Origin: Shewanella sp. SR44-3
GTDB lineage: Bacteria; Pseudomonadota; Gammaproteobacteria; Enterobacterales; Shewanellaceae
Length of the DNA stretch: 51,829 bases
Direction of reading: 5' to 3'
Assembly: GCF_014163735.1 (NCBI RefSeq)
Contig: NZ_JACJDV010000024.1
Location: forward strand, 1 to 51,829
Position 1 is the stretch's first letter. The number at the start of each line of letters is the position of its first letter. The position numbers and the translations under genes are program-made. Under the pieces are notes generated by a model. It did no database searches, was not told the DNA's origin, and saw only the letters and a list, made by a program, of their open reading frames with translations. Of the stretch, positions 26,199 to 34,369 are shown piece after piece.

Positions 26199-28691
26199 TT
26201 AAAGAAGCTGTAATTGATTTGAGAGCAGCTCAGTGAAACTGCGATGCAATAAACCTAAGATAGGTTCGGCAATGGGTCTAATTTGTTTTTCTATATAGTA
26301 GTCGTAATCATAATCAAGCTTTGGGCTCTGTATCGCGCGCGCGCCCTGTTTTGTTATCACATATTCAACCGTTGCGCCTTTAAGTCCAAAGGATATATCA
26401 CCACTAGCTTCACATCGCAGTGCGGCGGCTTTGACATGGGGAGAAGATTTAGCTGTGTATTCTGAGATATCACGCTTTAGACGCTTTCGAAAGACCAGCT
26501 CTGAGTTACGTTCTCCCTTCTTTAATGCTTTTAGCTCTTGCTCGATAAAATTGACCGGATCCTCCCCTGCAAATAGCTTTTCATAAAGGTGGTACTGAAT
26601 ACGCCTAGCTATCGGGCTCCAATCGCTTCTTACTTGTTCCATGCCTTTAAACACTAAACTCATTTGACCTTGGGGGTCGATTTTAGCGCCAACGTAACGT
26701 TTCTTACTGCCCTCTTCAGATCCCCTTAGGGTTGGCATAACAAATTGGCTGTAATGAGTTTCAAACTCAAGCTCTAGAAAGCTTTCGATATTAAATTCCT
26801 GTTCACATTTCTGTTGCCATTTTTCAGTGATATTTTGGGCTATGTTGAGCCCTAACGCGTTAATGTTCCCGACCTTATGGTTTTCACCTAGCCAGACAAA
26901 GGTTGAGTCCGTGTCGCCATAGATGACTTGATAGCCCAACTCTTCAATCCAGCGCCGCGTTTGCTTCATGATTTCATGGCCGCGCATGGTAATTGAGCTT
27001 GCAAGTTTAGCGTCGTGAAATACGCAGCCCTTCGAGCCTAATACGCCATAGAGTGAATTCATGATGATTTTAATGGCATGGGATAACGGATTGTTGCTGT
27101 TACGTTTTGCCATCTCTCGCTGGCCCGATAATGATGCTATGAGTGTCGGCAATATAGGTGATTCACGGCTAAATCTGGCGCCTAAAAAACCTGCGACTGT
27201 GTGTTCAGGCAGCTCTTGCATCCCTGTGATAAGCCCTTTGGGGTCAATCAAAAAGGTGCGAATAATAGAAGGGTAAAGGCTTTTAAAATCCAGCACTAAT
27301 ACATCTTTATAAAATCCTGGTACTGAATCCATCACATAGCCGCCGGGACTTTCAATCCCCTGACTAGCAGCAACGCTTGGCGCCACAAAGCCGTGACGAT
27401 GAAGATGAGGTAAATAAAGATGATTAAAGGCAGCAATGGAGGCGCCGACTCGGCCAAACTCCAGCCCTGTTAACTTAGCCCGCTCTAGTGCGAAGGCCAG
27501 CAGCTCTGTTTTAGCAAAAATATCCCACACCAAGCGGCAATCGGTAATATTGTATTGGGCCAATGCCTGTTTATTGTTTTGAAATAATTCGCTTATCTCC
27601 CCCGCTCGGTTTTCCACATGATCTATCGCCTTGCCTTCTTTAAGCAGCGCTTGGGAGACAAACTCTAGCGAATAACGATCAAATTGATAGAAAGCCGCTT
27701 TTAACCAATCTATGCCGTCCAGCACCACTCGTCCAGGTAGTGATAAGGTCTCTGGCCTAAATTTATCGGCAACTTTCCAGCTTAAGGCTTGGCCATTACG
27801 GCCAAATGAGGCGCTAATGCCCAGTGCTAAACAGCGGCGATATAAAAGCGCCAAATCAAAAGTCACCACAGCCCAGCCGATGATCACATCGGGGTCGTAC
27901 TCATCAAACCAAGCGATAAGCCTTATAATAAGGGCGCGCTCATTACTGACCCATTCAATCCATGGACTGGCATCAGCTTGCGCCTCACCAATCATGATCA
28001 CCTTCTGGTAATGCGACCCACTGTTGTCGTTGCCAACATTCTTATGGTCACCCTCTTTGTCACCGTATAAGCCGACTGAATACAGTTCCCCTGACATGGC
28101 GCACTCAAAATCCAGTGAAACCACGGTTAAATCCACTTCGATGTCAGTTTTTCGTGCCCGAGATAACGAAAGCAGCGGCAGTTGCTGGGGTTGGTGGCGC
28201 GTTTCTGGTGCTGGTGAACCATGGGCTGAAGATTCCGATGAAGTTAAGCTTTTAGATGAAGGTTCATTCTGCCACTGACCTAGAAATTCCGCGTCTAATG
28301 CAATAAAACGTTCAATTAAAAAACGTTGCTCCGTTTTAATATCACTTTCAAAAAGCGCAATACCTCTGTCCTGTGCAATTCGAATAACCAACCTAAGCTG
28401 TTTGACCGTTTTTAAATAAATACAAGCAAGCGGCTCATGATGAAAGCTTTTCAGTTCAATATTAACCAAGCGATACTGACCATAGAGCTGACCTGCTAAT
28501 AACTGACTTAAACCTTGTGCATCTGCTTGCCGACAAAAGCAAATCACTTCAGCATTGTCCCGTTCAATGAGCACTGGACCTTGTAAGGTTTTAATAAAAT
28601 ATTGCAATACAGTGCGACCTTCACGATACAAGGTATGGCGAGTCAGGATACGGCCTTTAATACTGGTGAGTTTCTCGGGTGACATAGCCAT
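26199..28691 (-). CDS. polB: DNA polymerase II (family B)
   Basis: An 830-aa family B polymerase used in SOS repair and replication restart. The exonuclease domain shows Exo I as VVSLDFECAM and the Exo II/III region with DPDVIIGWAVVTFD and YNITDC. The polymerase motifs are DFKSLYPSII (motif A), NSLYGVLGSKG (motif B) and YGDTDSTFV (motif C). It is somewhat longer than E. coli Pol II (783 aa) because of an insert with SSESSAHGSPAP around residues 150-170. It diverges from dinG across a 210-bp region containing a LexA box, in keeping with SOS control (polB is dinA in E. coli). Confidence 0.95.
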   Translation of the reverse strand: MAMSPEKLTSIKGRILTRHTLYREGRTVLQYFIKTLQGPVLIERDNAEVICFCRQADAQGLSQLLAGQLYGQYRLVNIELKSFHHEPLACIYLKTVKQLRLVIRIAQDRGIALFESDIKTEQRFLIERFIALDAEFLGQWQNEPSSKSLTSSESSAHGSPAPETRHQPQQLPLLSLSRARKTDIEVDLTVVSLDFECAMSGELYSVGLYGDKEGDHKNVGNDNSGSHYQKVIMIGEAQADASPWIEWVSNERALIIRLIAWFDEYDPDVIIGWAVVTFDLALLYRRCLALGISASFGRNGQALSWKVADKFRPETLSLPGRVVLDGIDWLKAAFYQFDRYSLEFVSQALLKEGKAIDHVENRAGEISELFQNNKQALAQYNITDCRLVWDIFAKTELLAFALERAKLTGLEFGRVGASIAAFNHLYLPHLHRHGFVAPSVAASQGIESPGGYVMDSVPGFYKDVLVLDFKSLYPSIIRTFLIDPKGLITGMQELPEHTVAGFLGARFSRESPILPTLIASLSGQREMAKRNSNNPLSHAIKIIMNSLYGVLGSKGCVFHDAKLASSITMRGHEIMKQTRRWIEELGYQVIYGDTDSTFVWLGENHKVGNINALGLNIAQNITEKWQQKCEQEFNIESFLELEFETHYSQFVMPTLRGSEEGSKKRYVGAKIDPQGQMSLVFKGMEQVRSDWSPIARRIQYHLYEKLFAGEDPVNFIEQELKALKKGERNSELVFRKRLKRDISEYTAKSSPHVKAAALRCEASGDISFGLKGATVEYVITKQGARAIQSPKLDYDYDYYIEKQIRPIAEPILGLLHRSFTELLSNQLQLL

Positions 28692-28851
28692 CTTATTTAG
28701 CGTTATTTTTTAGGGTTATTGAGTCACTATGAAGCAAGGTTTTTGACGGAAAAAACCGCGAGAGAGCATCTTTTGCATGCCCTCTAACAATGCCTAAACT
28801 CAGGTTCTGAAGTTTTATTGTGCTTATTATTGTTCTTAGACGGTCAATTCA

Positions 28852-28867
28852 CTGTTATTATGTACAG
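28852..28867. promoter_or_regulatory. LexA (SOS) box shared by polB and dinG
   Basis: CTGT-TATTATGT-ACAG is a perfect CTGT-N8-ACAG gammaproteobacterial SOS box. It lies 35 bp before dinG and 161 bp before polB, both SOS genes in E. coli. Confidence 0.85.
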
Positions 28868-28901
28868 CATAAGTCAGTTAATAAAGAATTAATACTTAAG
28901 C

Positions 28902-30977
28902 ATGCTATCGGATAAGATAAAGACCCAGATCCGCACCATTTATAAAGGCATAGCCACGGCGATGCCTCAATTTCGCTCACGGCGCGAGCAAAACTTCATG
29001 GTGGCCGAGATCTCTAAAACCTTAGCCGGTGAATACGACAAAGACAGGCGCATCATAGTGGTTGAAGCTGGCACAGGTATTGGTAAGTCGTTATCTTATC
29101 TATTGGGTAGCATACCGCTAGCCGTCGGTAACAAGAAGAAAGTCTGTATTGCCACTGCCACAGTCGCACTGCAAGAGCAACTGCTGCATAAAGACTTGCC
29201 GTTCTTTTTAGCCAATTCTGGTCTCGATTTTAAATTTGGCTTAGTTAAAGGTCGCCAGCGCTACGTGTGTTTGGCTAAGCTCGAGGCCATGCTTGGCAGC
29301 CAAGACAGCGCGCAAATGGCCATGTGGCAAACCAAACCAGACAAAAGCCAAGTGGAAGCCTTAGGGCAATTGCATGAGGATTACCACAAAAAACGCTGGA
29401 ATGGTGAGCTCGACACCCTTAAAACCCCTATTCCCGATTTTTTATGGCAGCAAATCTGTTGTGATAAACACAGTTGCCACCGCCAAGTGGCGAGTCACCA
29501 TAACTGTCCCTTTCATAAGGCAAGGGAAGATGTAGAAACTTGGGACGTGCTTATCGTCAACCACAGCCTATTGTTTGCGGACTTAGAATTAGGCGGCGGT
29601 GTTATCTTGCCTGATCCCGAAGACATGTTTTATGTTATTGACGAAGCCCATCATTTGCCCATAGTCGCCAGAGACTTTTCCAGCGCACAAGCCACCCTAA
29701 GGGGCGCTAGCGATTGGTTAGAGAAAGCCGCTAAAACCTGCAGCAAATTACAAAACCAACTCAAAACCACTCACATTATCGCACCAGTACAAGCGATGCT
29801 GGATCATATCTCCGAGTTAACGTCTTTGCTCAATCAAGTGGCACATTTTTGCGATACTCAGCCGCAGCAATTTGCCAACCCAGAAGTGAGAATGCGTTTC
29901 GAGCACGGAAAATTGCCTCAAGCCTTACTTATTCAAGCAGAAAACTTAGCCACTGCATCAAATCAAGGACTAAAGCAATTCACAAAAATTCAATCTGTAC
30001 TCAGTGAAGCCATTAAAGACGGTGAGGTGCCCAAACATCAAGCTGAAGCCTTGTTGTCAGAAACAGGTTTTATTTTGCAACGTTTAGATAACCTGCAAAA
30101 GCTGTGGAAAATGATGGCAAAAGAAGACAGCAACAAAGGCGCGCCTATGGCCAGGTGGGCCGAGCTCATCACTGGTAAACAACAAGACTACTTATTTTGC
30201 GCTTCGCCCATTGAAGTCGGGTTTATGCTGGAGTCCATGCTATGGCAAAAGGCCGCTGGGGTAGTACTCTGCAGCGCGACGCTGCGAGCGCTAAACAACT
30301 TTAGTCATTTTGCCCATCAAGTGGGGTTAAGCATTAATGATGGCAGCCGTTTTTTAGCACTACAATCACCTTTTGATTATGAAAATAACGCCACCTTATT
30401 TATCCCTAAGATGCGTAACGAACCCACTGATGATGATTTCACTCAAGAGTTAGCCGAGCAGATAATTGCATTACTTGAAGGCGAAATGGCAAGTTTGGTG
30501 TTATTTGCCTCTTATTGGCAAATGGAAAAAGTTGCTGAAATTGTTGAGAAAAAACTCACTAAAGATGAGCTATTTATCCAAGGAACAGCCCCAAGACAAC
30601 AGCTCCTTGAGCAGCATAAAGCTCGCTGCGATCAACACCTTGCCAGTGTCATCTTTGGCACCGGCAGTTTCTCAGAAGGTTTGGATTTGCCCGGCGATTA
30701 CTTAACAAATTTAATCATCACTAAATTGCCTTTTGCTGTGCCCACATCGCCCGTGGAGCAAGCTCACGCCGAATACATCAAAATGAAGGGCGGTAATCCC
30801 TTCATGCAACTCACCATCCCTGACGCTTCACGAAAATTGATCCAAAGTTGTGGTAGATTACTGCGAAAAGAGCAAGACTATGGCCGAGTCACTATTTTAG
30901 ATCGGCGCCTAGTGACCAAACGTTACGGTAAATCACTGATAGATGCGCTGCCTCCTTTTCGCCGAGTTATTGAATAA
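28902..30977 (+). CDS. dinG: ATP-dependent DNA helicase DinG
   Basis: A 691-aa superfamily 2 XPD-like helicase (5'-3') that unwinds DNA, R-loops and forks during repair. Walker A is GTGIGKS (residues 57-63). The DEAH box is in FYVIDEAHHLP near residue 247. Four cysteines expected to ligate an Fe-S cluster are seen: one in RYVCLAK and a group in ICCDKHSC...NCPFHKAR. The C-terminal motifs include GTGSFSEGLDLPGDYL and QSCGRLLRKEQDYGRV. The start follows the LexA box by 34 bp. The TSUP gene begins 15 bp after the stop. Confidence 0.96.
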   Translation: MLSDKIKTQIRTIYKGIATAMPQFRSRREQNFMVAEISKTLAGEYDKDRRIIVVEAGTGIGKSLSYLLGSIPLAVGNKKKVCIATATVALQEQLLHKDLPFFLANSGLDFKFGLVKGRQRYVCLAKLEAMLGSQDSAQMAMWQTKPDKSQVEALGQLHEDYHKKRWNGELDTLKTPIPDFLWQQICCDKHSCHRQVASHHNCPFHKAREDVETWDVLIVNHSLLFADLELGGGVILPDPEDMFYVIDEAHHLPIVARDFSSAQATLRGASDWLEKAAKTCSKLQNQLKTTHIIAPVQAMLDHISELTSLLNQVAHFCDTQPQQFANPEVRMRFEHGKLPQALLIQAENLATASNQGLKQFTKIQSVLSEAIKDGEVPKHQAEALLSETGFILQRLDNLQKLWKMMAKEDSNKGAPMARWAELITGKQQDYLFCASPIEVGFMLESMLWQKAAGVVLCSATLRALNNFSHFAHQVGLSINDGSRFLALQSPFDYENNATLFIPKMRNEPTDDDFTQELAEQIIALLEGEMASLVLFASYWQMEKVAEIVEKKLTKDELFIQGTAPRQQLLEQHKARCDQHLASVIFGTGSFSEGLDLPGDYLTNLIITKLPFAVPTSPVEQAHAEYIKMKGGNPFMQLTIPDASRKLIQSCGRLLRKEQDYGRVTILDRRLVTKRYGKSLIDALPPFRRVIE

Positions 30978-30992
30978 TCGAGTAAAAAATAC

Positions 30993-31763
30993 GTGGAATT
31001 GTTATTAGAACCTAGCCATTGGGCCATGTTGGCATTAGTTGGCCTTGTAGCAGGATTTATTGATGCTATCGTTGGCGGCGGCGGATTATTATCCATCCCA
31101 GCCTTATTAACCATAGGTATGCCGCCGCATATTGCCCTTGGTACCAATAAACTGGCGGCCTGTTTTGGCTCGTTCACTGCTAGCCTCACCTATTATAAGC
31201 AGCAGCTGTTTGAGCCTTCTTTCTGGTATCACAGTTTAGGGGCAACCTTTATTGGTGCCATCATAGGCACCATTGCGGTCTTCTTGGTCGAGCCTGAATG
31301 GTTAGAAAAAATCTTACCCATACTTATCATAGGCATAGCCTTGTATACCTTATTCAGCCCAAAACTGATGGATGAAAATCATAATGCGCCAACCACTCCA
31401 AGCTCTGCGACAAAGCAGTGGACGCAAGGAGTCAGTTTGGGCGCCTACGACGGCTTTGCGGGCCCTGGCATTGGTGCATTTTGGACCTTAACCTCAATCA
31501 AGTTGCACAAATTACCCTTGCTTAATAGCTGCGGTTTAGCCCGTGCCATGACATCGATCAGCAACGCAACCGCCTTAGTTTTATTTGCAGCTCTTGGGCA
31601 AGTGCATTGGTTAGTAGGCCTATGGATAGGGGTTTGCATGATGGTAGGCGCTTACATTGGTGCACATTCTGCGATCCGTTTTGGCGTGCCTTTTATTAAG
31701 CCTTTGTTTATTATCATAGTGCTGGCCATGGCCGCGAACCTTACCTGGACGGCATGGCAATGA
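30993..31763 (+). CDS. TSUP-family (TauE/SafE) membrane transporter
   Basis: A 256-aa integral membrane protein starting with GTG at 30993. It has about eight hydrophobic helices and the duplicated TSUP signatures: GLVAGFIDAIVGGGGLLSIP in the first half, and YDGFAGPGIGAFWTL in the second. These proteins move sulfite, organosulfur or other small anions; E. coli YfcA is similar. The substrate cannot be told. It follows dinG by 15 bp and overlaps priC as ATGA, so it probably belongs to the dinG transcript. Confidence 0.9.
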   Translation: MELLLEPSHWAMLALVGLVAGFIDAIVGGGGLLSIPALLTIGMPPHIALGTNKLAACFGSFTASLTYYKQQLFEPSFWYHSLGATFIGAIIGTIAVFLVEPEWLEKILPILIIGIALYTLFSPKLMDENHNAPTTPSSATKQWTQGVSLGAYDGFAGPGIGAFWTLTSIKLHKLPLLNSCGLARAMTSISNATALVLFAALGQVHWLVGLWIGVCMMVGAYIGAHSAIRFGVPFIKPLFIIIVLAMAANLTWTAWQ

Positions 31764-32422
31764 ATAACAACCAAGTTGTCGCAAACTTAAGGGCTAAACT
31801 TGCCCAACTCGAGCAAGAAGTACTCCAGCATGATGCCAATATACCCGTCTCTCAAGGTAAGCTTTTGCAAGATGTGGAGCGCTTCAATAATCAGCTTTTT
31901 ATTCAACAGGGCGCCAAATTATCTCCCTGTATTGAGCAATTAAAGAAAAGCATTAATCAACTGGAAAAACAGCTTTCACTTAAGCTTGATGCCCAGCTTA
32001 TCACCCTAAGTTGTGAGCGTGTTCAAGACAGATTTACCGCCCTTAAACGTGCACTCAACACCACAAACATTAATATCAAAAGTGCTGAGCAACAAAAAAA
32101 CAGCAAACGGGCTTTTTTTGCTAAACGCCAACAGTCGACCCATGCCAGCAGCGGCTTTGGCTGGATAGCTGGTAACGTGATGCAAAATAGTCATGAGCTG
32201 TATGCTGAACTCAATAAGCATTTAAATTGGGCCGATAAGATCACTCAAAAAATTGCTCAAATGGAACTTAATCTGGCATCCTGTCATCCAAATGATAAGA
32301 TTGCATTGCAAAATGAGATCCTTGCGACCCATAAACGGCTGGGGAAATGCCGTCAAGCCATGAGCTACATCGAAGAACGTATTCAATTATTAGAACGCCC
32401 ACATTACAGTGATAAACGTTAA
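31760..32422 (+). CDS. priC: Primosomal replication protein PriC
   Basis: A 220-aa helical protein that reloads the DnaB helicase at stalled forks. Evidence: QGAKLSPCIEQLKKSINQLE in the N-terminal domain, CERVQDRFTALKRAL, and the C-terminal GKCRQAMSYIEERIQLLER, which aligns with the CRHALEKIENRLARL end of E. coli PriC. The ATG at 31760 overlaps the preceding stop (ATGA). It is a little longer than E. coli PriC (175 aa), mostly at a basic linker (KRAFFAKRQQ). Its linkage with dinG suggests a repair and restart operon. Confidence 0.88.
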   Translation: MNNNQVVANLRAKLAQLEQEVLQHDANIPVSQGKLLQDVERFNNQLFIQQGAKLSPCIEQLKKSINQLEKQLSLKLDAQLITLSCERVQDRFTALKRALNTTNINIKSAEQQKNSKRAFFAKRQQSTHASSGFGWIAGNVMQNSHELYAELNKHLNWADKITQKIAQMELNLASCHPNDKIALQNEILATHKRLGKCRQAMSYIEERIQLLERPHYSDKR

Positions 32423-32431
32423 GGAGTAACA

Positions 32432-33151
32432 ATGAAACTTTTTCAAACCGCAGGTGCTTTGCTGATCTTAGCCTCTTCATCGGCAGTGTTCGCCGCCAAT
32501 CTCACTATCCCTATGTCTTTTGAATATTTAGCATTAGACGGCAAAAATATAGCAACCAACAAGTTTACTCATCAGGAAGATTTACCACTAACAGCAGGCA
32601 GCCATAAGATTGCGCTTCGTTACCATGACTTAGTTAAAGATGATTTTAGCGACAGCCAGACCTTTGTTAAATCCTCACCTATTATTCTCACTCTAGTGGC
32701 AGAAGAGGGAAAGCAGTACCTATTGTCCCCAGTAAAAAGCGCCATTAAAGACCCTAAAAATTTCGCCAAAGAGCCCAAATTAATTATCAGTAGCGATGAT
32801 AATCAAGCGGTAGATTTCTCCATTACTCAAACTCAAATTGAAGAGAAATCATTCTTTGGTCAACTGTTTACAAATAAATCAGAGCCCGTGATAGCAAGCG
32901 CCACCCAAGCAGCTGAAATGACTATTAAGCCTGAAGCTATAGTGCCAGCGACTACGCCCACCGTTACCGATATAGCGCCTACAGCGATAGCACCAAAAGC
33001 CGACTATTCTCTTGTGTCTGCCGCAGCATTAACAGCCCCTGCGACTGTTACTCCAAATGAGCATGCGCAAAAAATGCTTCAACATTGGTGGTTACAGGCA
33101 GACGAAGCCACCCAAAAAGAATTTATGAGCTGGGCTATCAAGCAGCTTTAA
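32432..33151 (+). CDS. DUF2057 (YccT-like) secreted protein
   Basis: A 239-aa periplasmic protein with a signal peptide ending VFAAN, then a DUF2057 domain of about 130 residues (IPMSFEYLALDGKN, LPLTAGSHKIALRYHDLV, FSDSQTFVKSSPIILTLVAE). The C-terminal third is an alanine/proline/threonine-rich linker (residues ~160-210) and a short helix with QHWWLQADEATQKEFMSWA. E. coli YccT affects curli; a role here is not shown. RBS AAGGAG precedes the start by 5 bp, 9 bp after priC. A terminator follows. Confidence 0.87.
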   Translation: MKLFQTAGALLILASSSAVFAANLTIPMSFEYLALDGKNIATNKFTHQEDLPLTAGSHKIALRYHDLVKDDFSDSQTFVKSSPIILTLVAEEGKQYLLSPVKSAIKDPKNFAKEPKLIISSDDNQAVDFSITQTQIEEKSFFGQLFTNKSEPVIASATQAAEMTIKPEAIVPATTPTVTDIAPTAIAPKADYSLVSAAALTAPATVTPNEHAQKMLQHWWLQADEATQKEFMSWAIKQL

Positions 33152-33174
33152 ATTGCACCATAGCACTGAAGTCC

Positions 33175-33213
33175 AAAAAGCCCTTAGAGACAGTATTTCT
33201 ATAGGGCTTTACT
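33175..33213 (+). terminator. Terminator after DUF2057 gene
   Basis: AAAGCCCT / AGGGCTTT (33177-33184 and 33203-33210), extended by partial pairing in the arms, flanked by A/T-rich sequence. The trailing T run is short, so it is moderately strong. Confidence 0.65.
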
Positions 33214-33279
33214 AAAAGCCATTCTTTTTTAAGCCATTATTAGAAAGTTAGACTAGAATTAATGCCGATAATAATAACA

Positions 33280-33346
33280 ATCGCACCTAAACATTCTGCC
33301 TCCCGTCGGCGAGACCCCATCTTTGGTCTATGGATGTCGTTGCGAT
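33280..33346 (+). promoter_or_regulatory. Possible structured 5' leader of the ComFB-like gene
   Basis: ATCGCA (33280-33285) pairs with TGCGAT (33341-33346). Inside, AGACC (33312-33316) pairs with GGTCT (33325-33329), and a GCC/GGC mini-hairpin lies at 33298-33310. The block is GC-richer than its surroundings and ends 52 bp before the gene. It matches no riboswitch I can name; the structure is a proposal. Confidence 0.35.
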
Positions 33347-33397
33347 AATCAAATTCTTTGATTACATTTAACAAAACCTTTCTCTTTGGAGCTCAAG

Positions 33398-33718
33398 ATG
33401 CAACTAGAAATTCGAAATTATTATGAAGTTCTATTAATGGAAATATTAAAAGATGAAGGCTTGATGGATGAATTACCAGAAGAGTTCTTAGCAGATTTAT
33501 GTTGCGTCACCCTCAATCAACTTCCAGTACGCTATGTCAGGCACTTAGTCGATACCTATTTCTTTGAGGATTACAGCGAATTGCAGAACATGAAGCGAGA
33601 GATCCAAGATTCATTAGAGAAAGCACGGGCATTTTTAAAAGCCAACACCTTAAGACGCCGCCAAGAAGAACAACAAAAAGCAGAAACACCGCTTGCCGAA
33701 CCTAAAAGCGATAGTTAA
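33398..33718 (+). CDS. ComFB-family protein (late competence development family)
   Basis: A 106-aa cytoplasmic protein starting at ATG 33398, with GGAG upstream; a TTG four codons earlier also lies in frame. The ComFB-like pattern is LEIRNYYEVLLMEIL, a short variable part, then LCCVTLNQLPVRYVRH and EDYSELQ. A charged helical tail (RRRQEEQQKAE) follows. The family contains small second-messenger-binding proteins in cyanobacteria, and stand-alone copies are common in Shewanella. What this one senses is not known. It has its own leader region and precedes ffs, which runs in the opposite direction. Confidence 0.82.
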   Translation: MQLEIRNYYEVLLMEILKDEGLMDELPEEFLADLCCVTLNQLPVRYVRHLVDTYFFEDYSELQNMKREIQDSLEKARAFLKANTLRRRQEEQQKAETPLAEPKSDS

Positions 33719-33801
33719 AAAGGTATGGTTAGATAAGTATTACTAAGGCAAAGATATACTGAATACAAGGTGTTATCGAAGTAGTATAAGAGTGGGAGTT
33801 T

Positions 33802-33913
33802 GGAGGCTCCCCTAGAGCCGACACCCCGGCACACGAGTCGCTTGCTGCGGTTGCTCCCTTCCGGGCCTGGCCGAGTTCACAAGTTATCATTGCGGGGGGA
33901 CCCTAGGGTCACC
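33802..33913 (-). ncRNA. ffs: 4.5S RNA of the signal recognition particle
   Basis: The minus strand holds the conserved SRP Alu-less hairpin: GGCCAGGCCCGGAAGGGAG with the GGAA tetraloop, followed by AGCAACCGCAGC and CGTGTGCCGGGGTG. The terminal stem pairs CCCTAG near the 5' end with CTAGGG near the 3' end. Length of about 110 nt fits bacterial 4.5S RNA. It binds Ffh for membrane targeting. The exact ends are set by the stem and may be off by several bases. Confidence 0.93.
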
Positions 33914-34369
33914 ATAGCTTTCTTAGAAAAATGCTACTTTTTCAATAATGCTTACATTAACTTACGTAAATGTAATTAGCTAAGAACGGGGCGATTATCC
34001 CTTAAGCTGCCGCCGGGATCAAGCCTTTATCATCAAAGCATTCCATTGTTAGTGCTAACTGCTCAATCATTATTCACCTCAGCCCCACAATGGCTATTTG
34101 ATAATAATTTAATCTCAACGGTCAATTTAACTTGCAAACACCTAGCTTTAACATTAAGTTAACAAAGTGAATTGACTTGTGATTTTAGGGCAAAAGGATG
34201 TTGCCCTCATTTTCAGCGCTATTTTCATTCTAGCCAGCCTGCACCACCATTAACACTTGATGCTAAATCTAGCTTGCAGTAAAGTTAGCAACCTTATTAT
34301 TGCCATAAGCATACTTTTGACACTAAGCTGTCTATTTTCGGCAATTCTTTCATCATGATGGCACAGTGA
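33914..34369. other. Region between ffs and panP with two inverted repeats
   Basis: 456 bp without a gene. Near ffs is TTACATT / AATGTAA (33952-33958 and 33969-33975), enclosing TTACGTAA. Further on is AGGGCAA / TTGCCCT (34187-34193 and 34201-34207), a perfect 7-bp pair with a 7-nt loop. The region must contain the ffs promoter (minus) and the panP promoter (plus). Confidence 0.5.
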
